From assembly GCA_019114005.1 (NCBI GenBank), contig DXGH01000027.1, positions 62,001 through 126,000 of the forward strand: 64,000 nucleotides of DNA. Direction: 5' to 3'. Every line of letters begins with the position of its first letter. Positions within the stretch are counted from its first letter, which is position 1. This stretch comes from Candidatus Acetatifactor stercoripullorum. GTDB lineage: Bacteria; Bacillota; Clostridia; Lachnospirales; Lachnospiraceae. Below, in pieces: positions 43,224 to 52,407 of the stretch. The notes beneath the pieces were generated by a model. That model did not search any database. It worked only from the letters and a program-made list of their open reading frames with translations, and was not told the DNA's origin. A program made the translations under genes and the position numbers.

Positions 43224-44409
43224 TTTCCCTCGTTTCTGCGCTGCCTTTTTTTATGGGAAGAGTCCGTACATGCAGCGCCTCTTTGGACTCTCCTTTTGCT
43301 TCCTTTTGAAAAACCGCACCCACATATGCTCCATAATCCGCCACAGAATCCCGTTCCACCACTCTGGTTTCAAATTCAAAGGTTTCACCCTTTTTGTTTG
43401 TTTCCAGCATTTCCAGCAGAATCTGGGCGGCCTTTGCACCAAGCTTTTCCTTGGGATGCGGCAGAGAGGTAATCGCCACCTCGCTGTGCAGCGCCAGATC
43501 AGAATCATCAATGCTGATCACCGAAACATCCTGCGGAATCCGCATGCCCTGCCCTGTCAGAAGCTGAATCAGCTGAAAGGCAATCTGATCGTTATAACAA
43601 AACAACGCACTGCATTCCTGTAATCTGCTTTGTATCTTGTCCACGCAGCAGTTAAGCTGTCTGGCTTCCTCCGTATCGATCCAGACCACCCGGGAATCCG
43701 TTACTTGATGTCCCGCCCTTTTCAAGGCCTTAAGATAGCCCAGGTACCGCAGTCTTCCCTGTCCATCGTCCAGCTTAAGCACCGCCCCAATGTTTTTGTG
43801 CCCTCTTCCAATCAGATAATTCACTGCCGCTTTCGCTGCCTCCGTATCATTCAAGGATACATGGGGCACATCCAGCTCAGGATAATAGGTATTGAGGAAC
43901 AAAATCGGCACCTTGCGCCTCAGCAGCTGTCTGTAAAGGTGGATATTGGGATTGGGCAGTCCGCTCTTTGTGCCCTCCACAATAATACCGGCCACATCCT
44001 CCCTGTGGATCATGTCCTCCAGAACACTCCTCTCCCGCTCCAGGGAATTGTTGGTAAAGGAAATCTGCACGGAATATCCCCGCTCAAACAGCACATTTTC
44101 AATTCCCTGAATAATTTTGGGGAAAATGTAGCTGTCCACATAGGTAGTGATTACGGCAATCCGGTTACACCTCTCCAGATTTTCCCTACGGTCATAGCTG
44201 ATATAGGTTCCGCTTCCCCTGACTCTGCGCACCACGCCCTGCTCTTCCAAAAAGCCGAGGGCCTTGCGCACGGTCTGTCGGCTGATATGGAACATTTCGC
44301 TGAGCTCATTCTCTGAATACAGCTTGTCCCCCGGCCCCAGCTTTCCCTCTCTGATTAAATTGTCTATGTAGTCAATCAGTTTCTGATATTTTTTCTGTTT
44401 TCCTTCCAT
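43195..44409 (-). CDS. araR: GntR/LacI-chimera repressor AraR
   Basis: 404 residues from an ATG at 44409 with GGAGG upstream. Residues ~1-70 are a GntR winged helix ([20 protein letters not shown], then [13 protein letters not shown]). Residues ~80-365 form a LacI-type periplasmic-binding-like sensor ([22 protein letters not shown]...). This combination is diagnostic of AraR, the arabinose-responsive repressor. It leads the operon with the kinase and araD. A strong promoter (44426-44454) and a 19-bp palindrome (44489-44507) lie upstream. Confidence 0.9.
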   Translation of the reverse strand: MEGKQKKYQKLIDYIDNLIREGKLGPGDKLYSENELSEMFHISRQTVRKALGFLEEQGVVRRVRGSGTYISYDRRENLERCNRIAVITTYVDSYIFPKIIQGIENVLFERGYSVQISFTNNSLERERSVLEDMIHREDVAGIIVEGTKSGLPNPNIHLYRQLLRRKVPILFLNTYYPELDVPHVSLNDTEAAKAAVNYLIGRGHKNIGAVLKLDDGQGRLRYLGYLKALKRAGHQVTDSRVVWIDTEEARQLNCCVDKIQSRLQECSALFCYNDQIAFQLIQLLTGQGMRIPQDVSVISIDDSDLALHSEVAITSLPHPKEKLGAKAAQILLEMLETNKKGETFEFETRVVERDSVADYGAYVGAVFQKEAKGESKEALHVRTLPIKKGSAETRENERRYQKSN

Positions 44410-44425
44410 GTCGGCCTCCGTTCTC

Positions 44426-44454
44426 AGTATAGTAAAGTTGTTATTTTCTGTCAA
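44426..44454 (-). promoter_or_regulatory. araR operon promoter
   Basis: Minus-strand TTGACA (44449-44454) and TATACT (44426-44431) are exactly 17 bases apart, ~17 bases before the araR start. Confidence 0.8.
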
Positions 44455-44488
44455 TATATTACCAGATTGTTTCCAGTACATTTTATTA

Positions 44489-44507
44489 AGTTGTATGCAA
44501 TACAACT
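44489..44507. promoter_or_regulatory. Probable AraR operator
   Basis: AGTTGTATGCAATACAACT has perfect 8-bp inverted arms around GCA and shares the TTGTA/TACAA half-sites of the B. subtilis AraR operator. It is 35 bases upstream of the araR -35 box and close to the 5' end of the divergent peptidase gene, so it could act on both. Confidence 0.6.
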
Positions 44508-44574
44508 CATACTCTCTTTTCATGCGGCATATATTGAAACAATTCTCATACCTACAAAGGCGGCGCGACCAATC

Positions 44575-46434
44575 TTGAAAAGACCTTTCCCTCTTTCCCG
44601 CAGACAGCTTCTGCTTGCTCTTGCCTTTCTTTTTGCTTTTGCGGGAATCACGCTATTCCTTTTTCGTTACAAGCGGGAGGAAAAACAATTTTCCCACATT
44701 ACCTCCCAGCTGTTTACAGACGAGATGACCTCCAGTACCTTAAATATGCACTACACCATTGCCAATCCCGCTGATTTTGGCATTTACAGCTATAAGCCCA
44801 TTCTTCCTTCCTACAGCAAAACGGGAACCTTGAAAGGGCAGGCTGCCACAGAGAACGTCATAGCAGCATTAAAGTCCCTGAACCCGGAAAAGCTTTCTGA
44901 TGCCGACAGCTACACCCACAGGCTTCTTCTGCGCTCTTTAGACAATTCTCTGAAGGCCGGAAGCTTTGTGTATTATAAAGAGCCTCTCTCCCCCTCCTCC
45001 GGCATGCAGTCCCAGCTTCCCATCCTCTTAGCGGAGTACGCCTTCCGCACAGAACGGGACGTGACGGACTATCTTTCCATCTTAGATCAGACGGATGAAT
45101 ATTTTGCTTCCCTGCTGGTCTTTGAGCAGGAAAAGGCCCAGGCCGGACTTCTGATGCCTGCCTCCTCTCTGGAAAAGGTAAAGGAACAATGTGACACGAT
45201 TGTCACAAGTGAAGCTCTGGAAGCCGGAACCCATTTTTTACAGAGCACCTTTACAGAGCGTGTGGATGCGCTGTGTCAGGAGGGCATCCTTACAGAGGAA
45301 GAGGCCCAGGCCTATCAAATGCAAAATGACCGCCTGTTGAAAACAGTTCTCCTTCCTGCCTATGAAGCCTTGGCCGACGGACTGTTTGTTCTGGAAGATA
45401 CTTCTATCCCCCTTGAGGGGCTTGCCTCCAAGCCGGAGGGACGCGCCTATTATGAATATCTTCTGGTTTCCGAAACCGGCTCCTACCGAAGCATCGAAGA
45501 AATAAAAGAACTGCTCTCCGCCAAATTCAGCCAGGAATATGAAGCCATACAAAGAATTGTGGCTCAGAACCCGACCCTGGTACAGCGCCTTTCCTCAGAG
45601 GAATATGCGGTATTTCCCTACACAGAGGCGGAGGAAATGCTGCTTGACCTGCAAAGACGGATGTCCGGCAGCTTCCCCCAGCTGCCGGAAGATACGTCCG
45701 CAATGCCCGCCGTAACCGTAAAGGCTGTCTCCCAAAGCCTGGAGGAATATTGTGCTCCTGCCTTTTACCTGACCGCTCCTTTGGATGACACTGACAGCAA
45801 TGTCATATACATTAATGAAAAAAATTCCCCGGGCGGATTAGAGCTGTACACCACTCTGGCTCACGAAGGCTATCCCGGGCACCTCTATCAGACCGTCTAC
45901 AGCAACCGAAGCTTTCTTTCCCAGGGGGAAAACAAGGTCCGCCAGCTTCTGTGGTATGGGGGCTATCAGGAGGGCTGGGCTCTTTATGTGGAATTTTTAA
46001 GCTTCGATTATGCGTCTGCGCTGCTGGAGGAGAATGGGCGCTCTCAGGATGCTCTTTGTGTACAATTAGAAAAGCATAACCGCAGTCTGCAGTTATGCCT
46101 CTATTCTCTGTTGGATATTATGATACATGATCAAGGGGCCTCCTTCCGTCAGGTGGCCGAGGTGCTGGAAAACTTCGGCATTACCCAGGTTTCCTCCATA
46201 AAAGCAATCTATGCCTATATTGCGGAGGAGCCTTGCAACTACTTAAAGTATTACCTTGGCTTTCTGGAAATTCTTTCTTTACAGCAGGAGGCCATGGCAC
46301 AATGGGGAGATTCCTATTCCGACTATGCCTTCCACACCTTCTTTTTGGACTGCGGCCCTTCGGATTTTACCTCCCTGAAAGAGCGTCTCCTGGAAACCAC
46401 GCCTGACGCCTCCCTGATACCCATCGCCAGTTAA
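44575..46434 (+). CDS. DUF885-family metallopeptidase, membrane anchored
   Basis: 619 residues if started at the TTG at 44575, which directly precedes a basic stretch and one signal-anchor helix (RQLLLALAFLFAFAGITLFL); the frame is open further upstream but through the AraR operator and no better start is seen. The zinc site of DUF885 proteins is present: TLAHEGYPGHLYQ (HEGYPGH, ~440) and YQEGWALYVE. The catalytic domain should face the outside. Members are thought to cleave small peptides or act on cell-wall-linked substrates. It is divergent from araR and convergent with fabT. Confidence 0.8.
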   Translation: MKRPFPLSRRQLLLALAFLFAFAGITLFLFRYKREEKQFSHITSQLFTDEMTSSTLNMHYTIANPADFGIYSYKPILPSYSKTGTLKGQAATENVIAALKSLNPEKLSDADSYTHRLLLRSLDNSLKAGSFVYYKEPLSPSSGMQSQLPILLAEYAFRTERDVTDYLSILDQTDEYFASLLVFEQEKAQAGLLMPASSLEKVKEQCDTIVTSEALEAGTHFLQSTFTERVDALCQEGILTEEEAQAYQMQNDRLLKTVLLPAYEALADGLFVLEDTSIPLEGLASKPEGRAYYEYLLVSETGSYRSIEEIKELLSAKFSQEYEAIQRIVAQNPTLVQRLSSEEYAVFPYTEAEEMLLDLQRRMSGSFPQLPEDTSAMPAVTVKAVSQSLEEYCAPAFYLTAPLDDTDSNVIYINEKNSPGGLELYTTLAHEGYPGHLYQTVYSNRSFLSQGENKVRQLLWYGGYQEGWALYVEFLSFDYASALLEENGRSQDALCVQLEKHNRSLQLCLYSLLDIMIHDQGASFRQVAEVLENFGITQVSSIKAIYAYIAEEPCNYLKYYLGFLEILSLQQEAMAQWGDSYSDYAFHTFFLDCGPSDFTSLKERLLETTPDASLIPIAS

Positions 46435-46441
46435 ATGACGC

Positions 46442-46894
46442 TCACGAAAGAGTTGTTTTCCCAATTCCCCGAAAAAACTGGTTTAAATTACGCAAGGCCT
46501 TTTCCAGAATCTCCTGTTCCTGGGGGGTTAAGCCTTCCACCACCGCGTCTATCATCTGCTGGTGAAAGCGGCTGTGCTGTGCGAAGGCTTTTCTCCCTTT
46601 TTGAGTGAGAGAAACCAGCACCACCCTTCTGTCCTCTTCACTTCGGGTTCGCTCCACAAAACCTTTTTTCACCAGCCCGTTCACGGAAATAGTGAGGGTC
46701 CCCGTGGTGACGGACAAGGCCCGCGCCACAGAGGTCATATTTTTCGGCTCATGTATGTCTATGGCTTCAATGACATGCATGTCATTTACAGAGAGCTCCT
46801 TATACTCTCCAGTTCTGACGGCCTGTTCTTCAATTGCATTAATGTCACGAAATAGCCTCACCAGCACTTCGTTTAAAGTTGCGTTAAGATTCAC
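46442..46894 (-). CDS. fabT: Fatty-acid biosynthesis repressor FabT (MarR family)
   Basis: 150 residues from a GTG at 46894, eight bases after GGAGGAG. It strongly resembles streptococcal FabT: VNDMHVIEAI, the recognition helix MTSVARALSVTTGTLTISVN and the wing TRSEEDRRVVLVSLTQKGR. FabT binds fab promoters with acyl-ACP as corepressor. A site matching the FabT box is at the acpP promoter (59140-59152). The gene is leftward, 58 bases after the Mrr-like gene, so it is far from its presumed targets. Its ribosome binding site lies in a duplicated copy of the Mrr gene tail. Confidence 0.88.
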   Translation of the reverse strand: MNLNATLNEVLVRLFRDINAIEEQAVRTGEYKELSVNDMHVIEAIDIHEPKNMTSVARALSVTTGTLTISVNGLVKKGFVERTRSEEDRRVVLVSLTQKGRKAFAQHSRFHQQMIDAVVEGLTPQEQEILEKALRNLNQFFRGIGKTTLS

Positions 46895-46902
46895 TTTGCT
46901 GT

Positions 46903-46982
46903 CTCCTCCAGCATACTTTCCAAATAGCCCGTGCCCCAATGGGACAGGGGACTTACTCTTCCAGCATGCTTTCCAAATAGCC
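46903..46982 (-). repeat. Duplicated gene tail supplying the fabT ribosome binding site
   Basis: A 27-base segment at 46956-46982 (the last codons of the Mrr-like gene, minus-strand GGCTATTTGGAAAGC...) recurs at 46903-46929 with two differences, offset by 53 bases. In the second copy GAAGAG has become GGAGGAG, which is the ribosome binding site of fabT. Confidence 0.75.
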
Positions 46983-47384
46983 CCTGTCCCATAATAGTAT
47001 CTTTAGTTTTTTCGCCGCTTCCACGGCGGAGGATGTAAAGTATTGGTTGGTAAGGACGGCGCCCACCATCCGGTCATAGTAGTCGCGGCCCGCGTATGCC
47101 TCCTGTACAGCCTTTACGCCCACTGGCGAGGTGTAGCATTTGCATTGGATGGCATAGGTCACGCCCTCCTTTTCCGCCAGGATATCAATTCCGTAATCCC
47201 CGCTTCCCCTTGTGACCTCAACCTCCAAAAAGCCGTGCTTTTTCAGCAGTTCTGCGCAGAAGTACTCAAAATCATGCCCTTCCATCAGGTCAATGCTCTG
47301 GGGCCTCCGTCTTCTGGCCCTTATGAAAAGCCAGATGCCTCCTCCGCACAGGACGGCTGCAAGCAGTATCAAAATAATGATCAT
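46953..47384 (-). CDS. Membrane-anchored Mrr-like restriction endonuclease domain
   Basis: 143 residues. A single N-terminal membrane helix (2-22) is followed by a basic stop-transfer stretch and an Mrr_cat nuclease domain: FEYFCAELLKKHGF, GSGDYGIDILAEKEG and IQCKCYTSPVGVKAVQEAY. The PD-(D/E)xK residues Asp67 and Gln80-x-Lys82 are in place. Stand-alone membrane-tethered Mrr-like proteins are widespread in Firmicutes, and their role (DNA uptake processing, phage defence or DNA turnover) is not settled. It follows galM by six bases and precedes fabT. No methyltransferase is nearby. Confidence 0.85.
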   Translation of the reverse strand: MIIILILLAAVLCGGGIWLFIRARRRRPQSIDLMEGHDFEYFCAELLKKHGFLEVEVTRGSGDYGIDILAEKEGVTYAIQCKCYTSPVGVKAVQEAYAGRDYYDRMVGAVLTNQYFTSSAVEAAKKLKILLWDRGYLESMLEE

Positions 47385-47390
47385 AAAAAA

Positions 47391-48428
47391 TCAATCCTCT
47401 TGTACGCACCCGAAGGCGTAAACCGTTCTGGATCGCATTACCTGGCCTGCATGAAATACCGGCTTTTCAAAAGCCGTGCAGTTTACCGCATTGGGAACAT
47501 ACTCTGTTTCCAGGCAGACGGAGGCATAGCCCTCATAAATCCTTCCGGCCTTCCCGGGCTTTTGCTCGGAAAACTTGCTTACAAACAATACAAGGCAGGG
47601 CATATCCGTTTCCACCTTCATATACCGGCCTGACTGCGGGCAGTACAACTGCGCCGCCTCCCGAAAGCCTGTGCCGTCTATGATATAGCTCTCGTCATAG
47701 CCTGGCGCGCCCTTCACCAAATCCACAGGTCCGCTTTCCATGGCCTGTCCTATAGACCGTCTGCCGGTAAAATCAAGGGGCGTATCCTTGACGCTTTTAA
47801 TCTCTCCTTCCGGCAGCCCTCTCTCACTCTTTGCCGCACAGGATGACCCATGAATGGTGAGCAGATGATCCCTGGCGTCCTGACACCCAAGGTTAAAATA
47901 GGCGTGGTTGGTAGGCGACAGCACCGTATCCCCCTCCGGCGTCATACAGTATTCTATAATCAGACGATGTTCGTCATCAAAGGTAAAGGAAACCTCCGCC
48001 TCCACCGCACACTCATAGCCGCAGCTTCCCAAATCCCTCAAAAGGAACGTAATTTTGTTTTCCTCTTCTTCCAGTCTGGCCTGGAAAAGCTGGCGTGCAA
48101 AATTACTGCTTCCACTGTGCAGGCAATGGCCGCCGCTTCCCTTCTCCAGCTGGAACACCTTCCCGTCAATGACAAATCTGCCATCCGCTATCCGGCTGGC
48201 ACAGCGTCCCACGGTTGCGCCCTCCGTGGTGGAGCCCTGTAATCCCTGGGGGCCCTCCACCCCTAAAACCACATCTCCAAGCTTTCCCGCCCCATCCAGC
48301 AGATACAGACTGTGCAAGGAAGCGCCATAGTCAAGAAATTCCGCATACTCTCCCCACTTGTTTGTAAGCCGGTACAGGGAAATCTCTCTCCCGTCAGGCA
48401 GACTGCCCCATAATTTCTTTTCGATCAT
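47391..48428 (-). CDS. galM: Aldose 1-epimerase (galactose mutarotase)
   Basis: 345 residues with a beta-sandwich fold. It interconverts alpha and beta anomers of hexoses. The catalytic His is in SPTNHAYFNLG and the general base Glu in LETEYVPNAVN near the C-terminus; GRCASRIADGRF and GGHCLHSG are further family motifs. The start has GGGAGGAAGAGG upstream. It leads a short leftward run with the Mrr-like gene, an association without obvious functional logic. Confidence 0.93.
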   Translation of the reverse strand: MIEKKLWGSLPDGREISLYRLTNKWGEYAEFLDYGASLHSLYLLDGAGKLGDVVLGVEGPQGLQGSTTEGATVGRCASRIADGRFVIDGKVFQLEKGSGGHCLHSGSSNFARQLFQARLEEEENKITFLLRDLGSCGYECAVEAEVSFTFDDEHRLIIEYCMTPEGDTVLSPTNHAYFNLGCQDARDHLLTIHGSSCAAKSERGLPEGEIKSVKDTPLDFTGRRSIGQAMESGPVDLVKGAPGYDESYIIDGTGFREAAQLYCPQSGRYMKVETDMPCLVLFVSKFSEQKPGKAGRIYEGYASVCLETEYVPNAVNCTAFEKPVFHAGQVMRSRTVYAFGCVQED

Positions 48429-48473
48429 ACCTCTTCCTCCCTGAAATCATAATAAGACATGAAAGAACCAAAG

Positions 48474-48896
48474 TCAAAGCCCATTCTGTAAAAAACGCCT
48501 CACAGCCCCGGGACTTTTCAAAATAACCACCTTTTCTTCACACCCTTTTGTCATGGATTCCCTGCTCTTCCCCCGATACTGAAAATAACGCTTCAGCGCT
48601 CTAAACAGGCAGATCCTTCTGGGAAACTTAAAAAAAATAATCTGTGTGGCTTCCCGAAGCCTCCGCTCATAGCAATCCTTTGTGTAATTCCCGTCTATCA
48701 ACCAGCTATGGTGTGCATCCAGAAAGCTGTTTATTATATCCGCCTTTTCCTCCCGTTTTCTTTCCTTCCAGCCAGGCAGCCAGTGCACACAGTCCAGGTG
48801 CATCACCTCACAGCCCCATTTTTCTCCCAGCTTTCGTGCGAGCGTGGACTTTCCGCTTCCGCTGTAGCCGATTATCATAATTCTTCTGTCAGACAT
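48474..48896 (-). CDS. P-loop nucleotide kinase of the topology-modulation (FlaR) type, shortened
   Basis: 140 residues from an ATG at 48896 with GGAGG six bases upstream. Walker A is IIGYSGSGKSTLA and the lid region reads WLIDGNYTKDCYERRL, RALKRYFQYRGKSRESMTKGCEEK. In relatives about 25-30 residues (a LEFLKWIWNFPKKSRP-like helix) separate MxxGC from the final VVILKSP motif; here they follow each other directly, suggesting an in-frame deletion. The active-site P-loop remains, so it may be functional. The substrate is unknown. Confidence 0.82.
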   Translation of the reverse strand: MSDRRIMIIGYSGSGKSTLARKLGEKWGCEVMHLDCVHWLPGWKERKREEKADIINSFLDAHHSWLIDGNYTKDCYERRLREATQIIFFKFPRRICLFRALKRYFQYRGKSRESMTKGCEEKVVILKSPGAVRRFLQNGL

Positions 48897-49144
48897 AAGC
48901 GCCTCCACTGTTTCCTGATATTCCGCCCACAATGCAGACGGCCTGCAAAAGTATGGCTATCCTTATTTTACTCCTTTTTTCGTTTTGAAGGAATGAAAAA
49001 GTAAAAATCTTTTTACGCTTCCTTTACCTTTTTTTGATAGCATCCTTTTTCCCCATCCCATACACTGGTTTTTGGATTTGCGTCCGCGCGCTGCCTGGCG
49101 TAAATCTCTCTACGAGAATAAGCAGTGCAGAAATGAGGCTTTTC

Positions 49145-51202
49145 ATGAAAAAACACAGGCATTCCTTAAAGCTTAGATTCCTCATAGACCTGTTTTGCAC
49201 CTTCATGGTTCCCTTTGTGCTGGTGCTGGCTCTGGTTACCACCTACATTTACTGGGCAGTGAAAAACGATGCGGAGCAAAACAGCGCCCTTTACGCATCC
49301 GTGCTCAGCAGCCAGCTGCAGGCGGAGCTTTCAAAATATGTGGCCATCGTGGAGACTGCCGCCATGCAGGAAGCGGTGAAAACTTTGGACTACACCCAGG
49401 CGGAGCCTTATCTGCAGGCTCTTTTGGAAAAAGAAGGAACCGATATATGGTCTCATTTTCTCATTGCCAATCAGTACGGAACGGAGCAGGCTCACACGGA
49501 GGGACAGGAGGGACACGGCTACTCTATCAGGACTTCGGAGGAATTTTCCGTTCCCTGGGAAACGGAAGCAACCTTTGTAAGCGAGCCTTCCATTTCCATC
49601 AGCACACAAAGAGCCGTCATGGGCATCGGCACGCCTATTTATCGGGAAGACAGAAAAGTAGGCGTTTTGATCGGTTATCTCCGTCTGGAAAGCGTGTCCC
49701 ATATTTTAAATCAATTTCCGTTTACGGACAGCAGCTATGCCTTTATGCTCAATTCCGACGGGCTGCTCTCCGCCCACCCCGATCAGAGCCAGGTACTGAA
49801 CACCTTCTGCGGGGTCCCCTCAGAGGATGACGCCGATGCAATGGCTTATTACAATAGTCTGCCGGATTCTCTGAAGCAGGTTTTCCTATCCATGACCCAG
49901 GGAAAAAGCGGCAGCGCCATCGTATCCCAAAACGGTGAATCCTCTCTGTACGCCTACTGCCCGTTGGGAATCCACAATATGTCCATCTGTGTGGTTTCCC
50001 CGCTGAATGAGGCCTTTCACCTGGTATACGGCTTAAGCCGTATGCTGCTGCTATGTCTGGCTTTGTTGTGTCTGACAGGCATCCTGGGCACCTTTTCCCT
50101 CTCCGTCAGAGTGTCCGCCTTGATCCAATGGATCGTAGAGCAGACCGCCATTTTGGCCAGAGGAGATACCGCCATTCAGGATAAAAAGCTGCCCTATGGA
50201 AAAACCCGGGAAATCCACTCCCTGAAATCCGCCGTCTTTTCCCTTTCCCACAGTCTGCAGGCGATCCTTTCCGATCTGGAGGCTCATTCCGGAAGGCTGA
50301 AAAATACCGTGTCCGACGTATCCTTGCAGGTAGGGGCGGCAGATTCCGGCATAGACAATATTTCCGCATATATCAATCAGTTTGCCGCAGGAATTGGAGA
50401 AGTCACGGAGTCCACCAAACTGCTTTTGGAAAATTCCTCCAAAAATCTGGAATTTGTGTCAGCCATCACCGCCTATGCTGAGGATGGCAGGGATTATACT
50501 GCTGATATGATGACGAAAGCGGAAGAATTTGAAAAAAATGCCACAGGCGGCAGAGCCTCGGCACTGGAAATGCTGACCCAGATGCGCCAGGACCTGCTTT
50601 CCTCCATAGCGGAGAGCGGCAAGGTCTCCATGATCGATGAGCTTACAAAAGAGATTCTGGAGATTTCAGAGCAGACAAATATGCTGTCTCTAAACGCCTC
50701 CATAGAAGCCGCCCGGGCTGGCAGTGCGGGAAAAGGCTTTGGAGTGGTAGCTTCACAAATCCGCTCTCTGGCCGAAAACTGCAGGATCACCGCCAGCAGA
50801 ATCCAGACCATAGGCCGCACCGTAAACCATGCCGTGGTCAGCCTTTCTGACGATGCACAGGAGCTCCTTCGCTACATCGACAGCCGTGTACTTAAGGATT
50901 ATGAGACTTTTTTCAATGTAGCCAGACATTATCATACTGATGCCTCCAAGATTGCTGAGATGATGGCCCGCTTTTCCCAGCATGCCGGTGAGCTTCGCGC
51001 CTCTTTTGCCCAAATGGACAGCAGTATTTCCGGCATTTCCTCCACGATGGGTGAAAACCGTCAGGGGATCGGAGAAATTGCTGGACTGGCAAATGATTTA
51101 AACGGCGCTCTGCACAGCATTCACAGAGAAATGGATTCCTGCAGCCATGTGTCCCGCAGGATGAGCGAAAGCGTCTCCCGCTTTCATATCCAGGCCTCTT
51201 AA
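49145..51202 (+). CDS. Methyl-accepting chemotaxis receptor with extracellular dCache-like sensor
   Basis: 685 residues from an ATG at 49145 with GAGG six bases before; longer frames lack a site. TM1 (~12-33) and TM2 (~300-322) border a ~265-residue sensor of dCache type (YREDRKVGVLIGYLRLESVS and DSSYAFMLNSDGLLSAHPDQ). The cytoplasmic part is a long coiled coil with the signalling hairpin [20 protein letters not shown]. No cheA or flagellar gene is in the window. Its stop codon overlaps that of spmB, which converges on it. Confidence 0.9.
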   Translation: MKKHRHSLKLRFLIDLFCTFMVPFVLVLALVTTYIYWAVKNDAEQNSALYASVLSSQLQAELSKYVAIVETAAMQEAVKTLDYTQAEPYLQALLEKEGTDIWSHFLIANQYGTEQAHTEGQEGHGYSIRTSEEFSVPWETEATFVSEPSISISTQRAVMGIGTPIYREDRKVGVLIGYLRLESVSHILNQFPFTDSSYAFMLNSDGLLSAHPDQSQVLNTFCGVPSEDDADAMAYYNSLPDSLKQVFLSMTQGKSGSAIVSQNGESSLYAYCPLGIHNMSICVVSPLNEAFHLVYGLSRMLLLCLALLCLTGILGTFSLSVRVSALIQWIVEQTAILARGDTAIQDKKLPYGKTREIHSLKSAVFSLSHSLQAILSDLEAHSGRLKNTVSDVSLQVGAADSGIDNISAYINQFAAGIGEVTESTKLLLENSSKNLEFVSAITAYAEDGRDYTADMMTKAEEFEKNATGGRASALEMLTQMRQDLLSSIAESGKVSMIDELTKEILEISEQTNMLSLNASIEAARAGSAGKGFGVVASQIRSLAENCRITASRIQTIGRTVNHAVVSLSDDAQELLRYIDSRVLKDYETFFNVARHYHTDASKIAEMMARFSQHAGELRASFAQMDSSISGISSTMGENRQGIGEIAGLANDLNGALHSIHREMDSCSHVSRRMSESVSRFHIQAS

Positions 51203-51726
51203 ACCAGCATTCCCGCCAAAATCACGCTGGCTATGGTTCCCGCAAGGGTGGCCAGCAAAGCCCCGGTCAGGGTGTACCTGGTTTTGGACACCTTAGCCGC
51301 CAGAAAATAAACGCTCATGGTATAAAAAACCGTCTCCGTACAGCTCATCAGAATAGAAGTCACCATACCCACATAGGAATCGGGGCCCTCATTTTTAAAA
51401 ATATCCAGTACCAATCCCGTTGCCGCAGAGGAGGAAAAAAGCTTTACTGCCAGAAGGGGAATCATCTGGGAGGGAATTTGGGCCACATCTGTGACAGGCG
51501 CAAGCAGCTTTCCCAGCATATCAAAAAATCCTGAGGAGCGCAGCACCCCCACCGCCACCATAAGTCCGATCAGCGTGGGCATGATCTCCACCACTGTTTT
51601 CAGGCCTTCCGCCGCACCCTTCAAAAAGGTCTCATAAACCTTAACTCCCGACACCATTCCATAACCCACCACAAAAAAGATCACCATGGGTATCATAATG
51701 TCGGACATATGTATGATAATCTCCAT
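51199..51726 (-). CDS. spmB: Spore maturation protein SpmB
   Basis: 175 residues, membrane protein of the nucleoside-recognition (Gate) family, with about four hydrophobic segments and the characteristic VRVYETFLKGAAEGLKTVVEIMPTLIG-like and FSSSAATGLVLDIFKNEGPDSYVG regions. SpmB and SpmA are needed for dehydration of the spore core in Bacillus and Clostridium. The gene follows spmA with an eight-base gap. It supports the view that the organism makes spores. Confidence 0.92.
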   Translation of the reverse strand: MEIIIHMSDIMIPMVIFFVVGYGMVSGVKVYETFLKGAAEGLKTVVEIMPTLIGLMVAVGVLRSSGFFDMLGKLLAPVTDVAQIPSQMIPLLAVKLFSSSAATGLVLDIFKNEGPDSYVGMVTSILMSCTETVFYTMSVYFLAAKVSKTRYTLTGALLATLAGTIASVILAGMLV

Positions 51727-51734
51727 ATGCCCCC

Positions 51735-52340
51735 CTATCTGTCCTTTGCCTTACAGTACAAAACGGCTATGAAGGTGCTAAGCAGTGTGGCTAAAATTGC
51801 GGGAGCGATAATAACTGCGGGATTTGCGCTTCCGTATTGACTGCGGTAAGCAATCATATTCACCGGAATCAGCTGCAGGGAAGAAATATTGAGAATCAGA
51901 AAGGTGCACATTTCATTGCTGGCTGCCCTCTCTTTCGCTGCTTTTCCCAGATAAGCAGGATTGCCTCTTTCCTCCTCCAGCTTTGCCAGCGCCTCCATGG
52001 CCTTCAAGCCCGCCGGGGTGCAGGCCCACCCCAGGCCCAGCACGTTTGCAATAATATTCGTAGCTATGTATTCTCTCGCTATATGATTCTTTGGAATTTT
52101 GGGAAACATAAAATTTAAGAAAGGGCCGATACCTCTGGTTAATTTTTCGATGATTCCTGCCTTTTTTGCGATTTCCATCAGTCCCATCCACAGCCCCACC
52201 ACGCCGGCCATGGTAATGCACAGGGAGATGGCCTCTCCGGCGCTGTCTAAGGCAGCGTTGGTCACCTGACTCATCTGACCGGTGCAGGCGGCATAGATTA
52301 CTCCCAGAAGTATCATGAAAGCCCAAATATAATTCAACAT
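51735..52340 (-). CDS. spmA: Spore maturation protein SpmA
   Basis: 201 residues from an ATG at 52340. Gate-family membrane protein with four to five helices; NIIANVLGLGWACTPAGLKAME and EMCTFLILNISSLQLIP are the family signatures. It works with SpmB in spore-core dehydration. It lies 67 bases downstream of fabH in the same direction, so the fab transcript could read into it, though a sporulation promoter would be expected. Confidence 0.92.
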   Translation of the reverse strand: MLNYIWAFMILLGVIYAACTGQMSQVTNAALDSAGEAISLCITMAGVVGLWMGLMEIAKKAGIIEKLTRGIGPFLNFMFPKIPKNHIAREYIATNIIANVLGLGWACTPAGLKAMEALAKLEEERGNPAYLGKAAKERAASNEMCTFLILNISSLQLIPVNMIAYRSQYGSANPAVIIAPAILATLLSTFIAVLYCKAKDR

Positions 52341-52407
52341 AGAAGCGCACGCTCCGCTACCGCATCTTACTGTCAATATATGCGGCTGTTTCGGCGCAAA
52401 GAACCTT

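Noticed and set aside
44467..44574. Longer start of the DUF885 gene
   Set aside because: The extra residues would be coded through the AraR-like operator and no ribosome binding site precedes them. The signal anchor begins after the TTG at 44575.
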